A stretch of 64,000 nucleotides of DNA from CAWBOV01 sp963790525 (GCA_963790525.1 CAWBOV010000004.1:496001-560000), one strand, 5' to 3'. Counted from the first letter of the stretch, positions 42,239 through 50,269 are shown. The notes: generated by a model not told the origin, from the letters alone. Made by a program: numbers and translations.

Positions 42239-43171
42239 TCAGATGATGACAGTCAGGGCATGGGGGATGCCCCAGAACTTCACCTCGGTGCGATCGCCCA
42301 GGTAGTCGCCGTCGAGCTGGAACGGGGTGGGCCGATCGGCCCGCAGCACCAGCCCGGGCAGGTCGTTCTCGACGAGCACGCCGCGCCCCGAGGGGACCGT
42401 GCCGGACCGGAGCAGCTGCGCGATTCCCCGCGTGATGGAGGCCGGCCGCATCGAGCGGCGGGCGTAGAGCCCCAGCCCGCTGTCGAAGGTGACCTCCGGC
42501 GTCGGCGTGACCGGGCGATTGCCGAGGTAGGTCCACGGGTTGGCGTTCGCCACGATCGCGAAGTGCAGGCCCTCCTGCTCGGTGCCGTCCGGTCGTTGCA
42601 GGGTGATGGTGGGCGCGCGCAGGCCGGTCGCCGCGTACTCCCTGACGGCCGTGCGTAGATACAGCGTGTGCGTCGAGCGAACGCCCTTGCTCCTGGCGCG
42701 CTCCACCGCCGCCACGACCGCCGCGTCGAATCCGAAGCCGGCCGCGAAGAGGAACCAGCGGTCATCGGCCCGGCCGAGGCTGATCCGCCGACGCCGCTTG
42801 TCCTGCAGCGCCTCGAGCAGGACAGCTGTCGCTTCGACGGCGTCGTTGGGCAGTCCGAGCGCCCGGGCGAACACGTTGGTCGATCCGGCGGGCACCACGC
42901 CCACCGCGGGGACATGCGGGTGCACCCCGTCGGTCAGCACCCCGTTGACGACCTCGTTGATCGTCCCGTCGCCGCCGAGGGCGACGACGACGTCGACCCG
43001 GTCGCGCATGGCCCGGCAGGCCAGGGCCGCCCCGTGACCGCGGTTCGCCGTCTCCTCGACCTCGACGTCACCGGCCCGGCTGAGAGCGTCCACCACGACA
43101 CGACGCTCGCGTGCGGTCGTGGCCGTGGCATGGGGATTGACGACCACGAGTACGCGCACGGGACGCGACAT
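42239..43171 (-). CDS. Diacylglycerol/lipid kinase family protein
   Basis: A 310-residue DagK-family kinase. The nucleotide-binding motif GGDGTINEVVNG is at 66-77, preceded by VLVVVNPHATAT at the N-terminus. GSTNVFARALGLPND is the second conserved segment, and the C-terminal beta domain contains FGFDAAVVAAVE and LDGDYLGDRTEV. It would phosphorylate diacylglycerol or a related lipid at the inner membrane face. It is 318 bases upstream of whiB1 on the same strand, as in other actinobacteria. Confidence 0.9.
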   Translation of the reverse strand: MSRPVRVLVVVNPHATATTARERRVVVDALSRAGDVEVEETANRGHGAALACRAMRDRVDVVVALGGDGTINEVVNGVLTDGVHPHVPAVGVVPAGSTNVFARALGLPNDAVEATAVLLEALQDKRRRRISLGRADDRWFLFAAGFGFDAAVVAAVERARSKGVRSTHTLYLRTAVREYAATGLRAPTITLQRPDGTEQEGLHFAIVANANPWTYLGNRPVTPTPEVTFDSGLGLYARRSMRPASITRGIAQLLRSGTVPSGRGVLVENDLPGLVLRADRPTPFQLDGDYLGDRTEVKFWGIPHALTVII

Positions 43172-43205
43172 TACCGTCAGGTACGCGGCGCTCCCTCCCC
43201 GCGGG

Positions 43206-44261
43206 TCAGTGCTCGCGCCGGAACCGTGTCGCCGCGAGCGTGAGCACCGAGCCCAGGCCGACCAGGCCGAGCCCGGTGGCGAGGAGCGATCCGGTGGGAG
43301 TTCCCGTGAACGCGAGGGTCTGCGGCGGTGCGGTGACCCGGATCGTGACGAGGGCGGTGGCCGAGCCGCCACGGGTGGTGACCGTGTACCGGAAGGTGTC
43401 CGTCCCCGCGAAGCCGGCGGCAGGCGTGTAGCGGATGACCTCGCGACAGACCTTCTTGTGGCACGACGGCGCGGGGATCACGCGCGCCGTGCCGTGGTTC
43501 GGGTCGGTGACCGCGGTGATGACCAGCGGTGCGCTGTGACCCTTGTCGTTGGCCAGCACCCGGACGATGACGGCGTGGCCCTCGGCCGTCGTCGCGGCGT
43601 CGGCGTGCGCGGTGGGCGGGGGGACGTCCGGCCGGTTGACGAGGGCGAGCTCGGCGGGAGCGCTGGACGATCCGGCGGCGATCACGACCTTGTGGGCGGT
43701 GAGGTCCAGGTCGTAGCCCTTCGGCGCCACGGACTCCACGACGTAGTACGTGCCCGCCGGAAAGCGCCCGGGGAACGACGCCGTCCCGGCCGCGCCCATG
43801 GTGGCGGACGCGGCGACGACGGTGCCGGTCGGGCAGCCGGTCGGTGCGGCCTTCGCCGGCGCGGGAGCTGTTGCCCCGGCTCCGGGTGTGGTGGCGGGAC
43901 CTGCCGTCGGGATCGGGGTGCGGCAGAGGCGGTAGGTCGCCCCGGCCAGCGGCGTTCCGGCCACGGTGCTGTGCACCGCCAGACCGATGGCGTGTGTCAC
44001 CGCGACGGGGACCGGGTGTGTCGTGGTGGGCGGCACCGGGTGTGTCGTGGTGGTCGGGACCGGATGCGCCGTCGTGTTCGCGACGGGGAGTGTCGTGGTG
44101 GTCGGGGCCGGGTGGGTCGCGGTGGTCGGGACCGGTTGTGTCGCGGGGGTGGCGGCGCCGGCAGGGCCCATCGCCAGACCCGCCGTCGCTACGGCGGCGA
44201 TGCCGAGCGCACCTGCCAACACGGCGACGCGGCGGACGGCGGTCGAACTCGATCCGGTCAT
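43206..44261 (-). CDS. Surface protein with LAFTG sorting signal
   Basis: A 351-residue cell-wall protein. It has a signal peptide (about 1-37), six 8-residue Pro/Thr repeats (42-89), a prealbumin-like SpaA/Cna-B type domain (about 90-205, ending with ALVNRPDVPPP), a cadherin-like Ig domain (VRVLANDKG to RYTPAAGFAGTDTFRYTV), and a C-terminal LAFTG followed by a hydrophobic helix and RFRREH. LAXTG is the class E sortase motif. C112, C143, C275 and C280 may pair outside the cell. AGGGAG precedes the ATG. No sortase gene is in the window. Confidence 0.85.
   Translation of the reverse strand: MTGSSSTAVRRVAVLAGALGIAAVATAGLAMGPAGAATPATQPVPTTATHPAPTTTTLPVANTTAHPVPTTTTHPVPPTTTHPVPVAVTHAIGLAVHSTVAGTPLAGATYRLCRTPIPTAGPATTPGAGATAPAPAKAAPTGCPTGTVVAASATMGAAGTASFPGRFPAGTYYVVESVAPKGYDLDLTAHKVVIAAGSSSAPAELALVNRPDVPPPTAHADAATTAEGHAVIVRVLANDKGHSAPLVITAVTDPNHGTARVIPAPSCHKKVCREVIRYTPAAGFAGTDTFRYTVTTRGGSATALVTIRVTAPPQTLAFTGTPTGSLLATGLGLVGLGSVLTLAATRFRREH
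43995..44138 (-). repeat. Six 24-bp coding repeats (8-residue Pro/Thr units)
   Basis: Within the LAFTG protein the units read QPVPTTAT, HPAPTTTT, LPVANTTA, HPVPTTTT, HPVPPTTT and HPVPVAVT. They form an extended wall-spanning stalk between the signal peptide and the first folded domain. Recent copies are close enough at DNA level for slippage to change their number. Confidence 0.8.
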
Positions 44262-44381
44262 ACCGTGCTCCCTGTGGTCCGGGCAGGGGTTGGCCCCGTG
44301 CCGCGCCCGAAGAGTGTCGGCCCGGGGACATGTGCCCGCCGTGTATCAGTGCACGTTCAGCGCGGTCGGTAGTCTTCGGCC

Positions 44382-44795
44382 ATGGCCGCCGACCCGAAGG
44401 ACGACGTCGCAGGCACGGTCCCCGGTGAACTCACCCTGGCCGCGGTGGTCCTCGCGCTCCAGGGTCTCGGCCTGCTCGCCGCGGCGGTCGTGCTGGTCGT
44501 CAAGACGTTGACGGGCAGCCCGGACAGTCTGGGCAGGGCGCTGTTCCTGGCGCTGTTCGCGGCCGCCGGCGGTGTCGGTCTGGCCTTCGCCGGCCGGGGT
44601 CTGGTGCACCTGCGCCCCGCCGTGCGGACCCCTGTCGTGCTGATCGAGATCCTGGCGCTGCCGGTGGGCTACAGCCTCGGCATCCAGGCCGACAGGATGC
44701 TGTACGGGGGGCCGGTCATCGTCACCGCTGTCGCCGTGCTCTACCTGCTCTTCACCCCAGCGGCGCGGCGGGCTATCGACGGGGAACGGCCCTAG
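44382..44795 (+). CDS. Hypothetical four-helix membrane protein
   Basis: A 137-residue membrane protein with four hydrophobic helices: LTLAAVVLALQGLGLLAAAVVLVV (18-41), LGRALFLALFAAAGGVGLAF, VVLIEILALPVGYSLGIQ and VIVTAVAVLYLLF. Similar small proteins occur widely in actinobacteria, without known function. A TAGTCT hexamer at 44370-44375 lies 6 bases before the ATG, with no Shine-Dalgarno, so the message may be leaderless. Its last 4 bases overlap the convergent sigF gene. Confidence 0.7.
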   Translation: MAADPKDDVAGTVPGELTLAAVVLALQGLGLLAAAVVLVVKTLTGSPDSLGRALFLALFAAAGGVGLAFAGRGLVHLRPAVRTPVVLIEILALPVGYSLGIQADRMLYGGPVIVTAVAVLYLLFTPAARRAIDGERP

Positions 44796-45637
44796 TCCTC
44801 GACCAGCAGCTGGCTGCGCAGGGTCTGCAGGGTGCGCGCCAGCAGACGCGAGACGTGCATCTGCGACAGGCCGACCTCCTGCGCGATCTGGGACTGCGTC
44901 TTGCTCTGGAAGAAGCGCAGGGACAGGATCGTCCGCTCGCGCTCGTCCAGCTGTGCCAGCAGTGGCTTGAGCGACTCCCGGAACTCGACCTGCTCCATCG
45001 CGGCATCCTCGGACCCCAGCGTGTCGGCCAGGGACCAGCCCGATTCCGAGTCGGACTGGGCCTCGATCGACGTGGGCGAGTAGGCGTTGCCGGACTCCAT
45101 CGCTTCGACGATCTCGTCGGGGCGCGCGTCCAGGCGCCCGGCCAGCTCGGCGACCGTCGGCGCCCGGTTCAGCTGCTGGCTCAGGTCCGCGGTGGCGGCC
45201 GTCATCGCCGAGCGGAGTTCCTGCAGCCGGCGCGGGACGCGGACCATCCACCCCTTGTCGCGGAAGTGCCGCTTGATCTCGCCCACGATCGTCGGCGTGG
45301 CGTAGGACGTGAACTCGAGACCCCGCTCCGGCTCGAAGCGGTCGACGGCGTTGATCAGCCCGATGCAGCCGACCTGGACCAGATCGGCCAGGGGCTCGCC
45401 CCGCCCGTAGAAGCGCCGCGCGATGTAGTCCACGATCGGCAGGTTCAGGCGCACCAGCTCGTCTCTCACCGATGCGCGCCGCTGATCGGAGGGATCCATG
45501 GCGGCGAACTCCCGCAGCAGCGTCCGCGTCCGCTCACGGTGGCGCGGGTCGGCCACGACCTCCTCGGTGTCCGCGGCGGTCGTGGCCGGTTCGGGCTCGG
45601 ACCGCTCGGGGCGGGAGTCGGCCGTCGCGTCGCTCAC
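44792..45637 (-). CDS. sigF: SigF/SigB-family sigma factor
   Basis: A 281-residue group 3 sigma factor. Region 2 contains LPIVDYIARRFYGRGEPLADLVQVGCIGLINAVDRFE and SYATPTIVGEIKRHFRDKGW; region 3 RVPRRLQELRSAM; region 4 LDERERTILSLRFFQSKTQSQIAQEVGLSQMHVSRLLART. It is expressed with its antagonist RsbW, whose stop it overlaps by four bases (ATGA). From family knowledge it serves stationary-phase or stress adaptation. An acidic, poorly conserved tail (about 1-35) precedes region 1.2. Confidence 0.9.
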   Translation of the reverse strand: MSDATADSRPERSEPEPATTAADTEEVVADPRHRERTRTLLREFAAMDPSDQRRASVRDELVRLNLPIVDYIARRFYGRGEPLADLVQVGCIGLINAVDRFEPERGLEFTSYATPTIVGEIKRHFRDKGWMVRVPRRLQELRSAMTAATADLSQQLNRAPTVAELAGRLDARPDEIVEAMESGNAYSPTSIEAQSDSESGWSLADTLGSEDAAMEQVEFRESLKPLLAQLDERERTILSLRFFQSKTQSQIAQEVGLSQMHVSRLLARTLQTLRSQLLVED

Positions 45638-46056
45638 GTCGGGCCCACCTCGCTCCGGTGGGTCAGCACGATCGAGGTGCGCCCCTCCTCGTGACGGGCC
45701 TCGACCGATCCGGCGAGCGCGGCCAGCACGGTCCAGCCGAACCCGGTCTGGTCCGGCGGTGGCGCGTCGCCGGTCTCGGTGAGGAGGGTGATCGTGAGGG
45801 TCCGCGGCGCGAGCACGAACAGCACGTCCAGGGTCGCGCCGGGCACGGCGCCGGGCAGCAGGATGGCCGCGGCCTCGTCCACCGCGATGCGCAGGTCCTC
45901 GATCTCGTCGATCGTCAGGTCCAGCCGGGCGCCGATCCCGGCGGTGGCGGTACGGACCAGGCTCAGGAAGGCGCCGTGCGCCGGCACGCTCAGCGTCACC
46001 TCGCCGGAGATCGGCTCGCCGGGCCCACCGGATCCAGATGCGGTAGCGGGTTCCAC
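45634..46056 (-). CDS. rsbW: Anti-sigma factor RsbW-like
   Basis: A 140-residue HATPase-fold (GHKL) protein that should bind and hold SigF. Visible motifs are FLSLVRTATAGIGARLDLTIDEIEDLRIAVDEAAA (N box region, with the usual Asn replaced) and the late TGFGWTVLAALAGSVE (G2-like). The start is GTG 46056, preceded by GAGGAG in the proximal copy of an 18-bp duplication. The gene order rsbW-sigF with ATGA overlap supports the pairing. No anti-anti-sigma gene (rsbV) is adjacent. Confidence 0.85.
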   Translation of the reverse strand: MEPATASGSGGPGEPISGEVTLSVPAHGAFLSLVRTATAGIGARLDLTIDEIEDLRIAVDEAAAILLPGAVPGATLDVLFVLAPRTLTITLLTETGDAPPPDQTGFGWTVLAALAGSVEARHEEGRTSIVLTHRSEVGPT

Positions 46057-46060
46057 TGTG

Positions 46061-46096
46061 TCTCCTCGGTGGATGGGGTCTCCTCGGTGGATGGGG
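46061..46096. repeat. 18-bp direct duplication carrying the rsbW Shine-Dalgarno
   Basis: TCTCCTCGGTGGATGGGG occurs twice head to tail (46061-46078, 46079-46096). On the reverse strand each copy contains GAGGAGA, so two identical ribosome-binding sequences lie upstream of the rsbW GTG; only the proximal one has normal spacing. Confidence 0.8.
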
Positions 46097-46142
46097 GTGG
46101 CCGGTCGGCGGTCGGCCGGCAGGTGAGTCGGCCGGTACGGGG

Positions 46143-46817
46143 TCAGTGCGCGGGGTTGGTCATGTTCCACCGGACGATGACGGGCCGCTCGTGCTCGACC
46201 CCGAGCAGACAGGGAGCCGCCGTGCCGAGACTGAAGTTGCCGCCGCCGCTGACGTCGAGACCGAGCCAGCGCGCCGCCAGGACGCGGTTGATGTGGCCGT
46301 GCCCGAACAGCACGACCGGCCCGGCCTGGGAGGCGTCCCGGACCTGCGCCAGCACCCGGTCGGCTCGGGCCCCCACCTGGGCAGCGGTCTCGCCGCCCGG
46401 CACCGCGCCGGTCCAGATCGTCCAGTCCGGGTCTCGCTCGTGGATCTGCGAGGTCGTCAGGCCCTCGTAGGAGCCGTAGTCCCACTCGGCCAGATCGTCG
46501 TCGATCTCGTCCACCTCCAGCCCGGCGAGCGCAGCCGTGCGCTGCGCGCGCAGACGGGGACTGCACAGCACGAGCGCGGGGCTCAGATCGGCGAGCAGGG
46601 GGCGCAGCGCCTCCGCCTGCGCGATGCCGTGGTCGGTCAGATCGATGTCGGTGCGGCCGGTGTGCTGGCCGGACCTGCTCCACTCGGTCTCGCCGTGGCG
46701 GATCAGCCAGACCGTCGCCGCCGAGGGGAGCGCAACGCCGACCGGCGGCAGCGGGATTCCCGCTGCCGCCGGTTCGGCGTCCGATCCACGATCTGATGGA
46801 CTGGTCTGCGCCTGCAT
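46143..46817 (-). CDS. Histidine phosphatase (phosphoglycerate mutase-like)
   Basis: A 224-residue branch 1 histidine phosphatase. The catalytic RHGE motif is at residues 40-43, the second arginine in SPRLRAQRT, the Glu in EWDYGSYEG, and the second catalytic His in FGHGHINR. The Thr-Asp segment TGRTDIDLTDHG is typical of the family. The substrate could be a sugar phosphate or a phosphorylated metabolite and cannot be told. The first 30 residues are disordered, so an internal start is possible. It sits 86 bases upstream of rsbW on the same strand. Confidence 0.88.
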   Translation of the reverse strand: MQAQTSPSDRGSDAEPAAAGIPLPPVGVALPSAATVWLIRHGETEWSRSGQHTGRTDIDLTDHGIAQAEALRPLLADLSPALVLCSPRLRAQRTAALAGLEVDEIDDDLAEWDYGSYEGLTTSQIHERDPDWTIWTGAVPGGETAAQVGARADRVLAQVRDASQAGPVVLFGHGHINRVLAARWLGLDVSGGGNFSLGTAAPCLLGVEHERPVIVRWNMTNPAH

Positions 46818-46899
46818 TGTCCGGACCCTAGCAAACCTCGGTGTCCGAGCTGTGACGCGGTTCTGACCGTCCGAGGGCCGTGGCGTCCAGTGCCTGCTG

Positions 46900-47715
46900 T
46901 CAGCAGTCCACGACCAGCGACCAGTACAGGTTGGTCGGTGTGCCGGAGGCGCTGTAGGTGGTGGCGTACACCGTCGAGCCGCTGACGACCGCCGTCGCGA
47001 AGTACGGGCCGCCGTAGACGGAGGCGATCGGCGTGCAACCGGTCAGGTCGCGGTCGACGGCCACCTGGTAGGTGCCGGTGCCCGTGTTCGTCGACGAGAG
47101 CACCCGGGTGGTGCCGGCGTAGATGCCGCCGTTGTAGTTGAGCACGGCCTGGATCTGCGGTGAGTAGTAGCCGTTCACGTCGATGATCAGCTGGGCCGGT
47201 CCGGACACGTCCTTGACGGTCAGACGCTGACCCGTGCCCGGGCCGAGCTGGAGCGTCGCTCCGGTCGTGACGTTGACGCCCTTGGCGTAGTACAGCGTGC
47301 CCTGGCCGACCGGCGTACCCGTCGGGTAGGCGACGAAGGCACCGTTCGCGGTGGCCGACGTGGCCGTCACGCGGGCGCTGATCGCGGTCGCCGAGAACGG
47401 GATGCCGCAGCCGCCCGAGGTGCCGCCCTGCCCGGTGAACCCACCGGTTCCGCTGATGTAGAAGCTCCGGGTCCCGCCGCCGGGGATCACTCCGCCGGCC
47501 ACCGCGGTGTTGACCAGGCGGCAGTTCTTCACCGGCGTGTACACCGCCTCGGGGTTGCTCTGGATCGTGACGGCGGGCTTGACGGGCGCGTTCGCCGTGG
47601 CGTGGCCCGGGCCGTTCGCGGCGACCGGCGCGCTCGCTCCGGCGACACCGATCCCCAGCGCCACCGAACCGGCGACTCCGAGTGCTACGAGTACGAGCTT
47701 GCGTGGATTCTTCAT
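46900..47715 (-). CDS. Secreted beta-rich protein
   Basis: A 271-residue exported protein with a signal peptide (MKNPRKLVLVALGVAGSVAL; cleavage probably after GASA near 29). The mature part contains CRLVNTAVAGG, GGCGIPFSATAISARVTATSA and LIIDVNGYYSPQ. That order is typical of a beta-sandwich repeat found in many secreted actinobacterial proteins. Cysteines C65 and C103, C229 and C271 could form disulfides. GGAGG precedes the ATG by 6 bases. No catalytic motif is visible. Confidence 0.82.
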   Translation of the reverse strand: MKNPRKLVLVALGVAGSVALGIGVAGASAPVAANGPGHATANAPVKPAVTIQSNPEAVYTPVKNCRLVNTAVAGGVIPGGGTRSFYISGTGGFTGQGGTSGGCGIPFSATAISARVTATSATANGAFVAYPTGTPVGQGTLYYAKGVNVTTGATLQLGPGTGQRLTVKDVSGPAQLIIDVNGYYSPQIQAVLNYNGGIYAGTTRVLSSTNTGTGTYQVAVDRDLTGCTPIASVYGGPYFATAVVSGSTVYATTYSASGTPTNLYWSLVVDC

Positions 47716-47950
47716 GACGGCCTCCGTAGGTGCAGGCATCCCCCCGTGGCATGCCCGATCGTGGGAGAGGTGCCTCGAAGACCGGAAAAAAATACGCAGG
47801 AGCTGCTTCGCCCGGCGCGTCGTGACCTGTCGGCGCTCTGAATCTAGGCTGGTGAGGAGGTCGGCCGCGTCGGCGGACGATCGGCTCGCGAGGGTTCGGC
47901 GCACCGGCGCGAGGGTCGGGTGCACCGGCACGAGGGTGAGGGGGTCCGCT

Positions 47951-48133
47951 GTGGAGAGGTCACGCGCGACGATCATCAGGATCATGCGAAACGCCGGATT
48001 CAGCGCGGCGTCGCTGGCAGAGGCCGAGCAGATGCTGCCGGATCCGGTCGACATCGACCGTGACGGTCAGCTGCTGGCCCATCTCGGCGTCTCGCGGGAC
48101 AGCCTGACGGACGCCATGGGTGGCAGCCCGTAA
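47951..48133 (+). CDS. Small conserved-looking protein
   Basis: A 60-residue ORF with GTG start after a G-rich Shine-Dalgarno-like stretch. The segment MLPDPVDIDRDGQLLAHLGVSRDSLTDAMGGSP has a folded, non-random look: a DPVD turn, an amphipathic helix and an MGGSP end. I recall similar short proteins in other actinobacteria, without a named function. The frame is open far upstream (to 47507), but that part is antisense to the secreted protein gene and has atypical composition. Confidence 0.5.
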   Translation: MERSRATIIRIMRNAGFSAASLAEAEQMLPDPVDIDRDGQLLAHLGVSRDSLTDAMGGSP

Positions 48134-48254
48134 CGCGTGCGGACACCTGGAGCGTCGCTCCGAAATGACATGGACCAAGTGAGACGGCCTATTCCGCGAG
48201 CCCGCTGCTGTCATGCCGACAGCTATGTTTTTGCGCCCGAGTCATCGGCCAGCT

Positions 48255-49472
48255 CTATAGACCTGTCAATACGCCCAGCACGTCGGGGGCCGTGAATCGT
48301 CGGTCATAGGAGGAATCTCCGTACTGGAAGAGGACGCCTGCATCGACGAGTTGCCCGACCAACTTATTCGCGCGTCCGTAGCCGACGCTGAGCGACCGCT
48401 CGACCTGTCGGACCGTGAATACCGACCGGCCCACCGCAAAGTCGACCAACGTCATGGCGGTGTCAGCACGAAGACCTGCTGAACGCACGCGCTCCTTCAA
48501 CATCTGCTGGACCTCGACCAGCTGACGGAGCCGAAGGTCGGTTGCCGTGGCCGACGACGCCACGCCATCCGCGAAGAACCGCACCCACGAGTCCCAGTCT
48601 CCTCGAGTGCTCACACCGCGTAAGTGGTCGTAGTATTCCGGGCGTCGGGCCTCGAACCACGGCGATACGGTTAGCGTAGGTTCGCTTAGAAGGCCTGAGC
48701 GCAAGAACTGCAATACGATCATCAACCGCCCGATGCGTCCGTTTCCGTCGTTGAACGGGTGGATCGCCTCAAACTGATAGTGCCCCATCGCAGCAGCAAC
48801 GACCGGATCAATTTCACGACCGTGATCGGCGGCGATCCAGTCGACGCAATCGCGAGTCGCACTCACCAGATCGAGTCCCGGAGGCGGTGGCACAAACCTG
48901 GCCTCCTCGATTCGAACCCCTTTTCGCGCACCGATCGCCACTTGACCGGTTCGTACCTTGCCCGCCTGGTCCGTGTCCGCGATCGTCTTGTGCACCAATC
49001 GACCCTGTAGATCTTCGAGCAAGCCAACTGTGAGCGGTCGCCCGTCGCCGACCCACGCGAAGGCAAACTCGGCCGCAGAGACGTAGTTGAGAATTTCACG
49101 CATGGCTGCGTCCGGATGCTCTTCGTCTTCGTCCGCGCTCAGGACTTCCACGAGCGGGGCGTATGTCCCCTCGAGCGCCGAGGTGCTTTGGGCTTCGACT
49201 CTGAGTGTGGGTCGTCGCAGAAGAGCTGGGTTGGGCAAGAGACTGGCGCGCGCATCGAGTGCTGCGAGGGCAGCACGAGCGTCCGCAACTGCAATGTGAG
49301 TCCTCACGGCGAGGCTCGGAGTAGTCGTCGGCAGTGGGTTGGGCTGGAAGGCAATGTGCGCCCACGGGCCCCGCACCGTGTCGGATCCTGAGATGGAGAC
49401 GAGCGCCCCGGTTGGGCTGTTGACGAACATTTGACGATCCACAATGTCACTATAGTCGCCCGAGAGGAACAT
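48255..49472 (-). CDS. Fic family protein (class II, self-inhibited)
   Basis: A 405-residue Fic/DOC protein that would transfer AMP to protein hydroxyls. The active-site motif HPFNDGNGR is at 238-246. An N-terminal inhibitory helix TSALEG (97-102) fits the class II (S/T)xxxE(G/N) pattern, so the enzyme is probably self-inhibited through Glu101. The C-terminus has a winged-helix domain (VFTVRQVERSLSVGYGRANKLVGQL, about 350-385). GC is lower than in neighbouring genes. I chose ATG 49472, which follows GGCGGAG; ATG 49430 is an alternative. The start codon lies inside a 9-bp inverted repeat. An integrase remnant lies upstream, suggesting transfer. Confidence 0.88.
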   Translation of the reverse strand: MFLSGDYSDIVDRQMFVNSPTGALVSISGSDTVRGPWAHIAFQPNPLPTTTPSLAVRTHIAVADARAALAALDARASLLPNPALLRRPTLRVEAQSTSALEGTYAPLVEVLSADEDEEHPDAAMREILNYVSAAEFAFAWVGDGRPLTVGLLEDLQGRLVHKTIADTDQAGKVRTGQVAIGARKGVRIEEARFVPPPPGLDLVSATRDCVDWIAADHGREIDPVVAAAMGHYQFEAIHPFNDGNGRIGRLMIVLQFLRSGLLSEPTLTVSPWFEARRPEYYDHLRGVSTRGDWDSWVRFFADGVASSATATDLRLRQLVEVQQMLKERVRSAGLRADTAMTLVDFAVGRSVFTVRQVERSLSVGYGRANKLVGQLVDAGVLFQYGDSSYDRRFTAPDVLGVLTGL

Positions 49473-49493
49473 TCTCCGCCCTGAAATGTTCCT
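49465..49493. promoter_or_regulatory. Operator-like inverted repeat over the fic start
   Basis: AGGAACATT (49465-49473) and AATGTTCCT (49485-49493) are perfect 9-base inverted arms separated by 11 bases. One arm includes the fic ATG at 49472. It could bind the winged-helix domain of the Fic protein or another dimeric repressor, or fold in RNA and block initiation. Confidence 0.5.
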
Positions 49494-49583
49494 TGCAATC
49501 ACGTCACCCGTCGCAGGGGCGCGTGCTGGAAATGGGAGACCACCTGGCTTGCGCTGAGTTCGTCCGCGTCGTGCTTGTGCGAT

Positions 49584-49715
49584 GGCCACGCGAGCCCGGT
49601 GGTCACGTCGCAGGTGTACTCGCATCTGTGGCCGGGAGACGAAGACCGTGTCCGAACGATCTCGGACACGGCCCTCGTAATCTTGCGGACTACCCGCGGA
49701 CTGGAGGCGATGTGA
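49584..49715 (+). pseudogene. Remnant of a tyrosine recombinase (integrase) C-terminus
   Basis: This frame reads GHASPVVTSQVYSHLWPGDEDRVR, the end of phage-type tyrosine integrases, with the catalytic Tyr in VYSHLW, and stops at 49713-49715. Nothing upstream encodes the rest in frame, and the catalytic Arg and His boxes are missing apart from the GHAS part. It lies between fic and sodN and is decayed. Confidence 0.65.
49646..49671. terminator. Strong hairpin, probable sodN terminator
   Basis: A perfect 10-bp stem, CCGTGTCCGA with TCGGACACGG, around a 6-base loop. It lies 80 bases downstream of the sodN stop and inside the integrase remnant. No U-tract follows on either strand; many actinobacterial terminators lack one. 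Confidence 0.45.
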
Positions 49716-49750
49716 ACACCGTCTGCCCCAGCAAACACGGACCTACCGAG

Positions 49751-50149
49751 CTATGCGGCCTTCTTGGTCTCCCAGAAGATCGTGTCGATCTCGGTGATCA
49801 GGTCGAGCAGTGCCTGGCCCTCGGTCGGGTCGACCGAGCCCTTGCCGCCGGCGGCACCGGCGGCCTTGGTGGCCTTGTTGAACAGCTCGTGCAGCTGCGG
49901 GTACTTCTCGAAGTGCGGGGGCTTGAAGTAGTCGGTCCACAGGACCCAGAGGTGGTGCTTGACCAGCTCGGCGCGCTGTTCCTTGATGATCAGCGCGCGG
50001 GTGCGGAACACCGGGTCCTCGTTGCCCTGGTACTTCTCCATGATGGCCTTGACCGACTCGGCTTCGATGCGAGCCTGCGCGGGGTCGTACACACCGCAGG
50101 GGAGGTCGCAATGCGCGTGGGCGATCAGGGAGCGGCGGAACAGTCGCAT
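49751..50149 (-). CDS. sodN: Nickel superoxide dismutase
   Basis: NiSOD precursor of 132 residues. The nickel hook HCDLPCGVYDP is at 13-23 (His13, Cys14 and Cys18 are the ligands of the mature protein). The preceding 12 residues are the propeptide that SodX must remove. The remaining four-helix body (ARIEAESVKAIMEKYQGNED; HLWVLWTDYFKPPHFEKYP) is typical. A GAAGGG Shine-Dalgarno precedes ATG 50149. sodX lies divergently, 120 bases away. Synthesis is usually controlled by nickel through Nur; I could not identify its operator with confidence. Confidence 0.95.
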   Translation of the reverse strand: MRLFRRSLIAHAHCDLPCGVYDPAQARIEAESVKAIMEKYQGNEDPVFRTRALIIKEQRAELVKHHLWVLWTDYFKPPHFEKYPQLHELFNKATKAAGAAGGKGSVDPTEGQALLDLITEIDTIFWETKKAA

Positions 50150-50269
50150 GGGATAGCAACCCTTCTCTGGTGAACGGGATGAGCTCAAGGTCGAACTCCG
50201 ACAGCAGCCAGGGGCCGCTGATCGTGACCCTACTCCCGGGCCCAGACGCACGGCAGGCACCATCTGCAC

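Noticed and set aside
47507..47950. Upstream extension of the 60-residue small protein
   Set aside because: This part is antisense to the signal peptide of the secreted protein gene and has no start signal of its own.
49493..50173. A 226-codon plus-strand frame across sodN
   Set aside because: It runs antisense to sodN, which has unmistakable NiSOD motifs; the integrase remnant is in a different plus-strand frame.
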